Below are positions 16,115 to 25,035 of a DNA stretch of 64,000 nucleotides, in pieces. Origin of the DNA: Corynebacterium gerontici. Lineage in GTDB: Bacteria; Actinomycetota; Actinomycetes; Mycobacteriales; Mycobacteriaceae. Location of the stretch: assembly GCF_003813985.1 (NCBI RefSeq), contig NZ_CP033897.1:2108001-2172000 (forward strand). Direction: 5' to 3'. The notes beneath the pieces were generated by a model. It had not been told where the DNA came from and did not search any database. It was given only the letters and a program-made list of their open reading frames with translations. Made by a program: the position numbers and the translations under genes. Every line of letters begins with the position of its first letter. Position 1 is the stretch's first letter.

Positions 16115-17137
16115 TTACTTCCAGCCGACTTCGTCGAAAAGCTTGGTGGCGTCGTCGCGATACTTGCCCAGCTCCTCGTAGTTGATCTTCTGCTTGGAGA
16201 ACTCGCCCCAGGACTTCTGTACCTCAGGCAGCGGCGCCTTGGGGTTCAGCGGAAACTCGCCGTTTTCTTGGGCATAGAGTTCCTGGATCTTCTCGCTAGA
16301 GAGGAATTCCAGCAGCTTGATGGCGTTCTCCTTGTGCTTCGCACCCTTGAGCATCGCGCCGTAGGAGATGTTCAGGTGGGTGTTTTCGGGGAAGATAAGG
16401 CCGACCTTTTCAGCCACCTTCGCTTCGTTAGGGTCAGAGGACTTAGCCATGCGCGCCCAGTAGTAGGAGTTCATGATCGCCAGATCACCCTCGCCAGCGG
16501 CAACTGCCTTGGCCTGGTCAATGTCATTGCCCTTAGGTTCACGCGCGAAGTTGTCTACAACGCCCTGCGCCCACTGCTTCGCTTCGTCTTCCCCATCGTT
16601 TTGGATGAAGGAGGCCAGCAGCGCCTGGTTATAAGAGGAGCTGGAAGGGCGAACGAGGATCTGATCCTTCCACTCGGGCTTGGTGATGTCCTCGTAAGTC
16701 TTGATTTTCTCCGGATCCACGTGATCCTTGTTGTAAGCGATCACGCGGGCACGGGAAGTGATGCCCATCCAGTAGTCGCCGCGGTACTGCTCGGGGATGT
16801 TCGATTCAATCGTGTCGCTCATTGCATCCTCAAGCGCGTCCGCCTCGTGCAGCGGGTACAGGGATTCCGCGCCGACGGTGAGTAGCACGTCTGCCTGCGG
16901 CTTGTTCTTCTCGCGTGTGATGCGCTCTACCAGCTCATCGCCCTTGCCCTCCACGACGTTGAGCTTGAGGCCGGTTTCCTCCTCAAACATCTTGTACACC
17001 TCTTTGTCCACGTCATAGTGGCGCGAGGAGTACACATTGACCACATCGTCAGACTTCTGATCAAAGCCCTCTTCGCCGCTCGAGCAGGCGGTGAGGGTGA
17101 GGGCGGCTGCGAGGCCGGCGGCAACGAGACGGCGCAT
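16115..17137 (-). CDS. fbpA: Ferric iron ABC transporter substrate-binding lipoprotein (FbpA/FutA-like)
   Basis: 340 residues. A lipoprotein signal peptide ends in the lipobox LTAC, cysteine at residue 18. The mature protein follows the extracellular solute-binding family 1 pattern of iron-binding FutA/FbpA proteins: VVNVYSSRHYDVDKEVY at the N-terminus, TGLKLNVVEGKGDEL, and the paired tyrosines in IMNSYYWARM (about residue 222), which coordinate Fe3+ in relatives. It is first in the operon. Two DtxR-like boxes lie at 17163-17220, so expression is probably repressed by iron. Its SD sequence AAGGAG lies within the half copy of the TCTAGATATAT motif. Confidence 0.9.
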   Translation of the reverse strand: MRRLVAAGLAAALTLTACSSGEEGFDQKSDDVVNVYSSRHYDVDKEVYKMFEEETGLKLNVVEGKGDELVERITREKNKPQADVLLTVGAESLYPLHEADALEDAMSDTIESNIPEQYRGDYWMGITSRARVIAYNKDHVDPEKIKTYEDITKPEWKDQILVRPSSSSYNQALLASFIQNDGEDEAKQWAQGVVDNFAREPKGNDIDQAKAVAAGEGDLAIMNSYYWARMAKSSDPNEAKVAEKVGLIFPENTHLNISYGAMLKGAKHKENAIKLLEFLSSEKIQELYAQENGEFPLNPKAPLPEVQKSWGEFSKQKINYEELGKYRDDATKLFDEVGWK

Positions 17138-17144
17138 TTCGCTC

Positions 17145-17157
17145 CTTCTAGATATAT
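17145..17157. repeat. Half copy of the TCTAGATATAT palindrome at the fbpA ribosome-binding site
   Basis: CTTCTAGATATAT matches the first 13 bases of the palindromes at 11228 and 12789. On the minus strand it reads into AGAAGGAG, the Shine-Dalgarno sequence of fbpA. Confidence 0.5.
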
Positions 17158-17162
17158 GGGAC

Positions 17163-17181
17163 TTAACTTAGGCTACGGTAA
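17163..17181. promoter_or_regulatory. DtxR-like iron box 1, fbpABC promoter
   Basis: TTAACTTAGGCTACGGTAA matches the DtxR/IdeR consensus TTAGGTTAGCCTAACCTAA at about 13 of 19 positions, 26 bp upstream of fbpA. Confidence 0.5.
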
Positions 17182-17201
17182 CCAGACCCTACACGAGTGT
17201 C

Positions 17202-17220
17202 TTAGGTTTGCCTAGCCCCT
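17202..17220. promoter_or_regulatory. DtxR-like iron box 2, fbpABC promoter
   Basis: TTAGGTTTGCCTAGCCCCT matches the DtxR consensus at 14 of 19 positions, with the first half nearly perfect. Two boxes 39 bp apart suggest iron repression of the transporter. Confidence 0.6.
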
Positions 17221-17285
17221 GCTTTCGGCGCCCCACCTACCGCTTTCCCGACGCTGCCGCGGGGGTAGTGGCGCGTTGCAAGCCG

Positions 17286-17343
17286 CTTCCCGTGGCGAAG
17301 TGCAGCAGTTCTAGCAGGCGAAAGGCAGATTGCCACGGGAAAG
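17286..17343 (-). repeat. Palindromic repeat element, single copy (reverse orientation)
   Basis: CTTCCCGTGGC (17286-17296) pairs with GCCACGGGAAAG (17332-17343). Read on the minus strand it starts GTGCACTTTCCCGTGGCAAT, the same consensus as the arrays at 41.8-42.2 kb and 58.9-59.0 kb. It lies between fbpA and the sirtuin gene. Confidence 0.7.
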
Positions 17344-17356
17344 TGCACAGGCGAGG

Positions 17357-18262
17357 CTATAGGGAAAGCTCGTCCAGCAGCGCATCAAAGGCGGGTCCCA
17401 CCTGGGCCCGCCACAGCGTATGCACCCGCGCATCGGCGCGGCCAGGGCCGCCGTTAATCACTGAGACTTCCTTGCCCTGCTTAAGGGCGTCGAGCACGAA
17501 GCGATAACCGCTCATCACCGCAAGGGATGAACCCGCAACCAACACGGACCGAGATGATGCGAGCAGAGCTGCGGCCTGTTCACGGCGTTGCCGGGGCACC
17601 GGCTCACCGAAGTACACCACGTCCGGTTTGAGCAATTCGGAACCGCACTGCTGACATCCGACGAGCTTGAAGGTGCTCACCTGCTGCTGGCTGAGGGTGA
17701 CATCGCCATCCGGATTGACCATCGCCGGGTCCAGCTCGATGCGCTGCAGATAGTTGGGATTTGCTTGCTCAATGCGCTGGTCAAGGTGGTGGCGCTCTTC
17801 TTTTGCCCCGCAGTTGAGGCACACCACGCGGGCAAGATCCCCATGAAGTGCGATGAGATGCTCGCTGCCGACCGCTGCATGAAGGCCATCGACGTTTTGA
17901 GTGACTACACCGCAGATATGTCCGGCGCGCTCGAGTTCTACAAGCGCAAAGTGGGTGCGGTTTGGCTGGGCCCGATCCAGATGACGCCAACCTACGAAGC
18001 TGCGCGCCCAATAGCGCTGCAGGGCTTCGACGTCGTGCCGGAACTCTTGGTAGGTCATGGGGCGATGCCGGGACAAGGAACCGCGCGGACCGCGATAATC
18101 GGGAATGCCCGATTCAGTGCTCACGCCCGCGCCGGTGATCACCATGACCCCACCTTGGCGGAGCTGTTCCGCGATGGCCGAAAGTGCCTGCGCCGGTGAG
18201 GTGGGCTCGGTAGTTTCTTCTACAACTCGCGCAATGGAACGAAGCGCAGAATCATGTGCCAT
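17357..18262 (-). CDS. Sirtuin-type NAD-dependent protein deacylase, SIR2 family
   Basis: 301 residues from the ATG at 18262; an in-frame ATG at 18301 is the alternative and neither has a clear ribosome-binding site. The NAD-binding motifs are complete: VITGAGVSTESGIPDYRGP, VVTQNVDGLHAAVG, the catalytic His in ALHGDLARVVC, and VAGSSLAVMSGYRF. Four zinc cysteines are present (VCLNCG and GCQQCG). The layout is that of class II (SIRT4-like) sirtuins. It removes acyl groups from lysines using NAD+; targets are unknown. It sits downstream of katA on the same strand, separated by a hairpin. Confidence 0.9.
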   Translation of the reverse strand: MAHDSALRSIARVVEETTEPTSPAQALSAIAEQLRQGGVMVITGAGVSTESGIPDYRGPRGSLSRHRPMTYQEFRHDVEALQRYWARSFVGWRHLDRAQPNRTHFALVELERAGHICGVVTQNVDGLHAAVGSEHLIALHGDLARVVCLNCGAKEERHHLDQRIEQANPNYLQRIELDPAMVNPDGDVTLSQQQVSTFKLVGCQQCGSELLKPDVVYFGEPVPRQRREQAAALLASSRSVLVAGSSLAVMSGYRFVLDALKQGKEVSVINGGPGRADARVHTLWRAQVGPAFDALLDELSL

Positions 18263-18340
18263 TTGGATGGCGGGATCAAATGAGGTGGACCGCACGAGCA
18301 TGAGAATACAGCGGGGCGGGTTCCCCCACCCAAGCAAAGA

Positions 18341-18363
18341 CCCCGCAACCAAGGGCTGCGGGG
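18341..18363 (-). terminator. Probable terminator of katA
   Basis: CCCCGCAACC-AAG-GGCTGCGGGG-type hairpin 16 bp beyond the katA stop. On the minus strand it is followed by TCTTTGCTT, a weak T-run. Confidence 0.55.
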
Positions 18364-18378
18364 TTCACGTGCGGCTAG

Positions 18379-19929
18379 TTACTTCTTGGAAGCGAAGACG
18401 CGCTTGACTTCGGCGCCGAGGTTTTCATCAACCTGGCTCCAGTACCAGTAGCAGCGCTCCTCGGTTTCGGGGGAAACGCCCTGCATGGCGTTGGTGATGT
18501 TCTCCACCAGGTGCTCGCGCTGGGTGTCATCGAGCACTTCGCGGTAAAGGATGCCGGGCTGGATGAAGTCATCATCCTCGGGGTGCTGCACGTAGGCGGC
18601 GCGCACCAGGTCGGTGCCGTGCGGATCCGGGTTCACGAACAGGTCGTGGGCTTGGCCGAAGGTTTCGCCGGAGTTCGAGGTTTCGCCGTTGTCCAGGTAG
18701 CCCGCGCCCTTATCAAAGCGATTGGGGCTGTAGGTGGGGGCGTCGGCGGGGTTGAACTCGAAAGCCATGTGCCCCTCGTGACTGTAGGTGTTCACCGGAG
18801 TCAGCGGGCGGTTGATCGGAAGCTGCTGGTAGTTAGCACCAATGCGGGCGCGCTGCGCATCGGCATACGCGAAGGCGCGAGCCATGAGCATGCGGTCGGG
18901 CGAGAGGCCCACGCCTGGCACCAAGTTCGCCGGGTCGAGCGCAAGCTGCTCGATTTGGGCGAAGAAGTTCTTGGGGTTGCGGTTGAGGATGAAGTACCCG
19001 ACGTCGATAAGCGGATAATCCTTCTGCGACCAAGTCTTGGTCAGGTCGAAGGGGTTCCAGCGGTAGTTTTCAGCCTCGTCGTGGGGCATGATCTGCACCT
19101 TGACGTCCCAGATGGGGTAATCGCCGCGCTCGATGGCGTTGAAGAGGTCTTCGCGCTGGTAGTCGGCGTTCTTGCCTGCCATCTCCTCGGCCTCGGCGTC
19201 GGTGAAGCAATCCCAACCCTGGCGAGACTTGAAGTGGTACTTGATCCAGACGGGGGTGCCTTCCTCGTTGATCCACTGGAAGGTGTGGGAACCAAAGCCG
19301 TCCTGGTGGCGCGAGGTCTTCGGGGTGCCGCGATCCGTCATCAGGTAGGTCACCTGGTGTGCGGATTCAGGGGTGCGGGTCCAGAAGTCCCACTGCATGT
19401 CAGCGTCGCGCAGGCCATTGGCACCAAGGCGCTTCTGCGAGTGGATGAAGTCGGGGAACTTGATGCCGTCACGCAGGAAGAAGGTGGGGGTGTTGTTGCC
19501 GACGATGTCGTAGTTGCCGTCCTCGGTCCAAAAACGCAGGGCGAATCCGTGCACGTCACGCCAGGTATCGGGCGAACCCTGCTCACCGGCGACGGTGGAG
19601 AAGCGGGCAGCCATCGGGGTGACGGCGCCCTTTTGGAAGAGCTTGGCCTTGGTATACTTGGATACATCCTCGATGATGTGCAGTTCACCAAAAGCGCCGT
19701 GGCCCTTGGCGTGGGGGTTGCGCTCCGGCACGCGCTCGCGGTTGAAGTGCGCAAGCTTTTCAATCAAGTGGAGGTCATTGAGCACGTTGGGACCTTGCGG
19801 ACCCGCAGTGATGGAAACGTTTTCGCTGGGCACAACTTGACCGCCGGCGCGGGTGGTGTGGCTGGCATTACCCGTGCGCTCGCCCTTCGCCAGGATTTGA
19901 TCGGCTACTGATTGTTCGTTCTGGGACAT
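18379..19929 (-). CDS. katA: Catalase (monofunctional haem catalase)
   Basis: 516 residues, small-subunit clade. The distal active-site block ARFSTVAGEQGSPDTWRDVHGFALRFW, with Asn in DIVGNNTPTFF, and the proximal haem-ligand block RAFAYADAQRARIG (Tyr) are intact. The chain covers the whole family from NVSITAGPQGPNVLNDL to the C-terminal VKRVFASKK. It decomposes hydrogen peroxide in the cytosol. It is divergent from the sigC gene, 193 bp apart; the pair is conserved in corynebacteria as I recall. An ATG start follows an AGGAGGG-like site (AGGAGGGCCTTCCC on the minus strand). Confidence 0.96.
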   Translation of the reverse strand: MSQNEQSVADQILAKGERTGNASHTTRAGGQVVPSENVSITAGPQGPNVLNDLHLIEKLAHFNRERVPERNPHAKGHGAFGELHIIEDVSKYTKAKLFQKGAVTPMAARFSTVAGEQGSPDTWRDVHGFALRFWTEDGNYDIVGNNTPTFFLRDGIKFPDFIHSQKRLGANGLRDADMQWDFWTRTPESAHQVTYLMTDRGTPKTSRHQDGFGSHTFQWINEEGTPVWIKYHFKSRQGWDCFTDAEAEEMAGKNADYQREDLFNAIERGDYPIWDVKVQIMPHDEAENYRWNPFDLTKTWSQKDYPLIDVGYFILNRNPKNFFAQIEQLALDPANLVPGVGLSPDRMLMARAFAYADAQRARIGANYQQLPINRPLTPVNTYSHEGHMAFEFNPADAPTYSPNRFDKGAGYLDNGETSNSGETFGQAHDLFVNPDPHGTDLVRAAYVQHPEDDDFIQPGILYREVLDDTQREHLVENITNAMQGVSPETEERCYWYWSQVDENLGAEVKRVFASKK

Positions 19930-20122
19930 AGGGAAGGCCCTCCTAAGGTTTTCCTATGGATTGTTCGTTGATTGATAGCCTACATATGATTAACCGGCGC
20001 TTCAAGGCCTCAGGTGACATTCACATCAAATCCCAAGGCTTCTGCTAGCTTTTCGACGTCCCCCCGCCCTTTCCCCTACAGCGAAATCCACCGGAAGTTC
20101 TACTGCTAAACTCACAGGCACC
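19930..20122. promoter_or_regulatory. Divergent katA-sigC promoter region
   Basis: 193 bp between two divergent genes. It holds a full copy of the dispersed motif (20048-20058 followed by TCCCCCC). I cannot point to a convincing OxyR or SigC site. Confidence 0.4.
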
Positions 20123-20692
20123 ATGAACCCCAACAAACAGCAGCACGATGATGCCGTCACGACCCTAGCGCTTCGCGCTGGTCGCGGCGACCGCGCTGCA
20201 CTAACGGAGTTCATTAAAGCAACCCAGGGAGATGTCTGGCGCCTGCTCGCCCATTTGGGAGGACCCGGCATTGCCGACGATTTAACCCAAGAAACCTACT
20301 TGCGCGTGATGAAGTCACTGCCCCGCTTTGCGGCGCGCTCATCCGCTCGCACCTGGCTCCTTTCTCTCGCACGTCGCGTATGGGTGGACAATATTCGCCA
20401 CGACATGGCCAGGCCGCGGAAATCGGCCGCCGAAGTGGAAGATTTCGAGCGCACCCCGGGCTCCGATTCCCGCTGGTCCGAGTGGGTAGATGTTCGCATC
20501 CTGATTGAAAACCTGCCCGAACAGCAGCGTGAGGCGCTGATCTTGACGCAAGTGCTCGGCTACACCTACGAGGAAGCCGCCAAGATTGCCGACGTGCGCG
20601 TTGGCACCATCCGCAGCCGCGTCGCGCGCGCCCGCAAGGAGCTCATCGAGGCGTCCCAAAACCCCGACAACGAGCGGCGCTTCGGCAACTAA
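20123..20692 (+). CDS. sigC: ECF-family RNA polymerase sigma factor, SigC-like
   Basis: 189 residues. Region 2 is visible (DVWRLLAHLGGPGIADDLTQETYLRVMKSLPRF, and SSARTWLLSLARRVWVDNIRH for -10 recognition), with region 4 near the C-terminus (LPEQQREALILTQVLGYTYEEAAKIADVRVGTIRSRVARARKEL), the helix-turn-helix for -35 binding. Next to katA it matches SigC of C. glutamicum, which as I recall controls cytochrome bd oxidase and haem genes. No anti-sigma factor follows; the next gene is 538 bp away. Confidence 0.88.
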   Translation: MNPNKQQHDDAVTTLALRAGRGDRAALTEFIKATQGDVWRLLAHLGGPGIADDLTQETYLRVMKSLPRFAARSSARTWLLSLARRVWVDNIRHDMARPRKSAAEVEDFERTPGSDSRWSEWVDVRILIENLPEQQREALILTQVLGYTYEEAAKIADVRVGTIRSRVARARKELIEASQNPDNERRFGN

Positions 20693-21122
20693 TCACCCCC
20701 ACTCATTACCCCCGTTTCTCAATGATGTAACGCGGGGAAATATTGCGCGATCGAGGCACATATTCAATATTTTTTCTCTTTCCATGGCAATCGAAGCGTG
20801 GATTGATTGTGCTTTTGTTTTCTAAAAATTGGCATCCATTAGCAGAGCTCAACCTAAAGTTTGAAGATCCGTGTCACGTCAATTGTCCGCCGCGCCTGGG
20901 CCTGTGCTGCATATTTTGCAAGGGAAGCATTTCATAAATATATGCAGTATTTCCAAATTGGTGACTCCTCACACAAAATCGAACGGTTTATTTTCCGGAA
21001 CAATGGTTTATGTAAAGTTCACTTTGGGCCGTTTAATGGCTTTGACCTGGCAACTTAGGCGACCCTTGCCGGAAAATGAGGCGAAAATGTGAAAGCGGAT
21101 CGAAGATTTACGCCCGAACCTA
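20693..21122. other. AT-rich intergenic stretch without a gene
   Basis: The stretch is clearly AT-richer than the surrounding genes and contains long A/T tracts. No open frame in it has a ribosome-binding site or corynebacterial codon use. I see no hairpin of note. Confidence 0.5.
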
Positions 21123-21152
21123 TTGCGTAAGTTTCAAAATTGATTTTATACT
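21123..21152 (+). promoter_or_regulatory. Promoter of the small secreted protein cluster
   Basis: TTGCGT, an 18-bp spacer and TATACT. A start site near 21160 would give a leader of about 70 nt before the 21231 ATG. The same -35 hexamer, TTGCGT, occurs before tRNA-Ser. Confidence 0.6.
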
Positions 21153-21230
21153 CAATGCCACGCACTCCTGAATTTCACTTTCAGTTGTTTTGGAGGCGTG
21201 AACATTTCCCTCAACCTTTTAGGAGACGTC

Positions 21231-21599
21231 ATGAAGATTCAGAAGTTCGCAAGCGCTGCATTGCTCACCGCTGCTGTATCCGTCGCAGGTGCCGGCTTTG
21301 CCAACACCGCACACGCTGAAGAGGCCACTACCGCCCCTGCAGACACCGCAGCCGTCGCCGTCGCTGATCCCGCCGAGGACACCACCCCGGTTGAGCCCAC
21401 CACTCCCGCCACCGAAGAGCCTGCTACCGAGACCCCGGCTGAGCCTGCCACCCCTGAGGCTCCTGCGCAGGGTGGTTCCTCCACCGCTGGTGCTGACGCA
21501 TTCTCTTCTCAGATCAGCCCCGACAACGTCACCAACTTCTTCGGCAAGGCCGTTGACCTCGTCGCTGCCATCCTCGGCTTCGTTGGCAAGGTTGTCTAA
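21231..21599 (+). CDS. Small secreted acidic/proline-rich protein with amphipathic C-terminal helix (porin-like)
   Basis: 122 residues. A Sec signal peptide (MKIQKFASAALLTAAVSVAG... cut after AHA near residue 29) is followed by a low-complexity segment of Ala, Pro, Thr and Glu (about 30-85). It ends in an amphipathic or hydrophobic helix (NVTNFFGKAVDLVAAILGF-VGKVV). I do not recognise the family. Size, signal peptide and C-terminal helix resemble small channel-forming or mycolic-layer proteins of corynebacteria, but this is inference. The ATG at 21231 is preceded by AGGAGACGTC, better than the in-frame GTG at 21198. It is first of four closely spaced genes and shares its terminal helix with the next. 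Confidence 0.8.
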   Translation: MKIQKFASAALLTAAVSVAGAGFANTAHAEEATTAPADTAAVAVADPAEDTTPVEPTTPATEEPATETPAEPATPEAPAQGGSSTAGADAFSSQISPDNVTNFFGKAVDLVAAILGFVGKVV

Positions 21600-21630
21600 C
21601 TCATCCCCTTCACCCCTCTAGGAGCACACC

Positions 21631-21777
21631 ATGGGCGCAACTGAATACCCAATGGAAAATGTCCCGCTTGATCCGACCCAAGATCCCACCCCGGTATTCC
21701 ACTGGTTCCAAGAAATTGGGCCACACCTCGTAGACGCCGCAGTGGCGATGCTCGGATTCGCAACCGGTGTGGTCTAA
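21631..21777 (+). CDS. 48-residue peptide with C-terminal amphipathic helix (PorA/PorH-size)
   Basis: No signal peptide. It starts MGATEYPMENVPLD and ends HLVDAAVAMLGFATGVV. The last 15 residues align with the end of the preceding protein at 8 of 15 positions (V-D, A, L-G-F, V-V), so the two share a module. A TAGGAG ribosome-binding site lies 7 bp before the ATG. The size and lack of a signal resemble PorA and PorH of C. glutamicum (45 and 57 residues), peptides that reach the mycolic-acid outer membrane without a Sec signal. No sequence match to PorA is claimed. Gaps of 31 and 35 bp separate it from its neighbours. Confidence 0.75.
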   Translation: MGATEYPMENVPLDPTQDPTPVFHWFQEIGPHLVDAAVAMLGFATGVV

Positions 21778-21812
21778 CACCACCCTCGCCCTCGTTTGAA
21801 GGAGACGTCCAG

Positions 21813-22409
21813 ATGAAAAAGCCACTGCTCGCAACCGCAGCCATGATCTCCGCAATGGCTGTGATCACCCCCACCGCTTCTGCGGCAACATTTGATCCCC
21901 TCATTTCTTCCACGGATGGTCGGCCCTGGTGGGACCCGACGAAGGTCATTGAGGTTCCCGTGGATCCTTCGCACGCTGAAGGACGCGTCGATAGCGTGTC
22001 GTTCACTTCCCTCGAAGGCTCACACGATCTGGAGGTGCCGCCGGGAGTCATCACCGAGGCGTGGGTCAGGGCAGAAGCCTCCGGTTTCACGCCCGGACTC
22101 TATTACACGGTTCGAGTAACGCTGCGTGAAGCAGGCAGTGGCCAGGACTGGGGCGTGTACACGTGGCTCACGTACCGCGCTACTGAAGATGGCAAACTGC
22201 ACATCAAATTGAAGGTTCGTGTTCCTAACCGGGCACAGTCGGGTGAACGCATCGTCGCAGTCCCCACGGTGTACAGCGCCAATGATGTTCGCCAGGACGG
22301 GCGCCCCAAGAAGCAGGATCCCAACTGCGTCTTGCAGTGCAAGCGAGTGCCTCCGCTTGCCGCATGGACAAACTACAACGACCCCGAAGCGACAATCACG
22401 ATCGCCTAA
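21813..22409 (+). CDS. Secreted protein of unknown function, 198 residues
   Basis: A Sec signal peptide (MKKPLLATAAMISAMAVITP, cut after ASA near residue 24) leads to a mature region of about 174 residues. Alternating hydrophobic and polar residues (WVRAEASGFTPGLYYTVRVTL, KLHIKLKVRVPN) suggest a beta-sandwich. Two cysteines close together (DPNCVLQCKRVP, about residue 170) could form a small disulfide loop. I recognise no family. A strong AAGGAGACG site precedes the ATG. It sits between two very short peptides and is presumably co-transcribed; a role as assembly or surface partner is only a guess. Confidence 0.8.
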   Translation: MKKPLLATAAMISAMAVITPTASAATFDPLISSTDGRPWWDPTKVIEVPVDPSHAEGRVDSVSFTSLEGSHDLEVPPGVITEAWVRAEASGFTPGLYYTVRVTLREAGSGQDWGVYTWLTYRATEDGKLHIKLKVRVPNRAQSGERIVAVPTVYSANDVRQDGRPKKQDPNCVLQCKRVPPLAAWTNYNDPEATITIA

Positions 22410-22431
22410 CTATGTTGAAAGGATTTCGACC

Positions 22432-22551
22432 ATGGAGGTTGGACCCGCACCGTTCCCCGGTTACTTTGACCAGGATGCAGCTCAGTTCGCTGTTGCGATT
22501 GTCAAGACCATTCTTGGCACCATCGGTCAGGCTTATGGTTTCACCGTATAG
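22432..22551 (+). CDS. 39-residue hydrophobic peptide
   Basis: MEVGPAPFPGYFDQDAAQFA begins it and AIVKTILGTIGQAYGFTV ends it. There is no signal peptide. A GAAAGGA site lies 8 bp upstream of the ATG. The acidic N-terminus followed by a hydrophobic helix repeats the layout of the 48-residue peptide, though sequence identity is low. It is the last gene before a strong terminator. Confidence 0.7.
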   Translation: MEVGPAPFPGYFDQDAAQFAVAIVKTILGTIGQAYGFTV

Positions 22552-22565
22552 CCGCTAAATCACTA

Positions 22566-22600
22566 CGGGGCGGGCAGTGCATGGATCGCTGCCCGCCCCG
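22566..22600. terminator. Bidirectional terminator between the peptide cluster and asd
   Basis: CGGGGCGGGCAG pairs with CTGCCCGCCCCG (12 bp, loop TGCATGGATCG) and is followed by TTGTTTGCTGTTTT. It serves the + strand cluster and may also stop asd transcription. Confidence 0.8.
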
Positions 22601-22612
22601 TTGTTTGCTGTT

Positions 22613-23656
<1,044 letters not shown>

Positions 23657-23672
23657 CTAACTTCGAAGGTGA

Positions 23673-24191
23673 TTAGCGGCCGGTGCCTGCGTACACGGTT
23701 GCCTCGGTCTCCCCACCGAGCTCAAATGCCTCGTGGAGCACGCGGGTTGCCTCATCCACATCGGCTTCGCGGATCAGCACAGAAATGCGGATTTCCGAGG
23801 TGGAGATGAGCTCAATGTTGATACCGGCATCGCGCAGCGCCTCGCAGAAGATTGCGGTGACGCCGGGGTGGGACTTCATGCCCGCGCCCACCAGCGACAC
23901 CTTGCCAATCTGATCGTCGTACACGACGTTTTGCCAGTCGTTCTTTGCCTGCAGGTTGCGCAGCAGTTCCATGGCGCGCGGGCCGTCGGTGCGCGGGCAG
24001 GTGAAGGTGATGTCGGTGCGGTTGTCCTCCAGGGAGGAGATGTTTTGCAGCACCATGTCGATGTTGATCTCAGCGTCGGCAAGCGCGCGGAACACGTCGG
24101 CGGCAGCGCCGGGAGAATCCGGGATGCCCAGGACGGTGATCTTTGCTTCGGACTTATCGGTGGCTACACCAGCGAGTACTGCTTCTTCCAC
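23673..24191 (-). CDS. lysC: Aspartokinase beta subunit from internal in-frame GTG
   Basis: An internal GTG at codon 250 (24191) is preceded by GGAGGAAATTCCT, a good ribosome-binding site that also encodes MEEIP. The product would have 172 residues comprising both ACT domains, exactly the size known for LysC-beta of C. glutamicum. The alpha2-beta2 enzyme binds its inhibitors between the subunits. The start is inferred from the family; the site itself is visible. Confidence 0.75.
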   Translation of the reverse strand: MEEAVLAGVATDKSEAKITVLGIPDSPGAAADVFRALADAEINIDMVLQNISSLEDNRTDITFTCPRTDGPRAMELLRNLQAKNDWQNVVYDDQIGKVSLVGAGMKSHPGVTAIFCEALRDAGINIELISTSEIRISVLIREADVDEATRVLHEAFELGGETEATVYAGTGR

Positions 24192-24938
24192 AGGAATTTC
24201 CTCCATAGATCCGGCCACCAGGGTGCCGGGGTCATTGCTATACGACGAACGGACGCGCAGCGGAACGCCAAAGGCGCGAGCGTACTCGACGCTGCGTAGA
24301 ACCAAAATTTTCGAACCAACCGCAGCCAGCTCAAGCATTTCTTCGAAACACAACTGGTCGAGCTTTTGTGCGTTTGGCACGATGCGCGGATCAGCGGTGT
24401 ACACACCATCGACATCCGAGTAGATCTCACACACGTCCGCGTCCAGCGCGGCAGCCAGTGCCACGGCGGTGGTGTCCGAGCCTCCACGGCCTAAGGTGGT
24501 GACGTCACGCGACTCACGATTCACGCCCTGGAACCCTGCGACCAGGCAAATCTTGCCTTCATCCAGAGCTTCACGGACGCGCTCCGGTGTGACGTCCACG
24601 ATACGCGCGTTGCCGTGGCGCTCAGTCGTGATCACACCTGCCTGCGAGCCAGTAAAAGACTGCGCCTTAGCACCAAAGGATTCGATCGCCATGGCAACCA
24701 AGGCGTTCGAAATGCGTTCTCCAGCGGTGAGGAGCATGTCCATCTCCCTGGCCGGTGGAACAGGATTCACCGCAGCAGCGAGATCGAGCAGATCATCGGT
24801 GGTGTCACCCATCGCGGAGCACACCACGACAACGTCGTTGCCCTTCTTTTTCGTGGCAACAATGCGTTCAGCTACGCTGCGGATTCGTTCGGGGGATTCC
24901 AGCGAGGAACCACCGTATTTTTGTACGACCAGAGCCAC
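23673..24938 (-). CDS. lysC: Aspartokinase, alpha subunit
   Basis: 421 residues, the same length as C. glutamicum LysC. The kinase domain starts [18 protein letters not shown] (KxGGSS ATP motif) and has the [16 protein letters not shown] block. Two ACT domains occupy about 265-421 and bind lysine and threonine for concerted feedback inhibition. An internal GTG start yields the beta subunit (separate entry). It catalyses phosphorylation of aspartate, the first step of the aspartate family. Start ATG at 24938. Confidence 0.96.
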   Translation of the reverse strand: MALVVQKYGGSSLESPERIRSVAERIVATKKKGNDVVVVCSAMGDTTDDLLDLAAAVNPVPPAREMDMLLTAGERISNALVAMAIESFGAKAQSFTGSQAGVITTERHGNARIVDVTPERVREALDEGKICLVAGFQGVNRESRDVTTLGRGGSDTTAVALAAALDADVCEIYSDVDGVYTADPRIVPNAQKLDQLCFEEMLELAAVGSKILVLRSVEYARAFGVPLRVRSSYSNDPGTLVAGSMEEIPVEEAVLAGVATDKSEAKITVLGIPDSPGAAADVFRALADAEINIDMVLQNISSLEDNRTDITFTCPRTDGPRAMELLRNLQAKNDWQNVVYDDQIGKVSLVGAGMKSHPGVTAIFCEALRDAGINIELISTSEIRISVLIREADVDEATRVLHEAFELGGETEATVYAGTGR

Positions 24939-25035
24939 AGGCGCCGCCCTCTCTTTCCCTAATGAATGTCGGGCAATAGTTTACAGCCCACCGGCGCGTG
25001 TGAGCCAGGCAGCACCCCCAAGCCCCGTTATAGTT

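Noticed and set aside
18511..19911. 466-residue open frame antisense to katA
   Set aside because: It is the reverse reading of an intact, well-conserved catalase; high GC content leaves antisense frames open.
20743..21092. Open frames of 60-75 codons in the AT-rich gap before the peptide cluster
   Set aside because: No ribosome-binding sites, unusual residue composition, and three overlapping frames of equal quality.
24469..25035. N-terminal extension of the DMT transporter gene
   Set aside because: The extra in-frame sequence is the reverse strand of lysC; the transporter's own start with its first membrane helix is at 25036.
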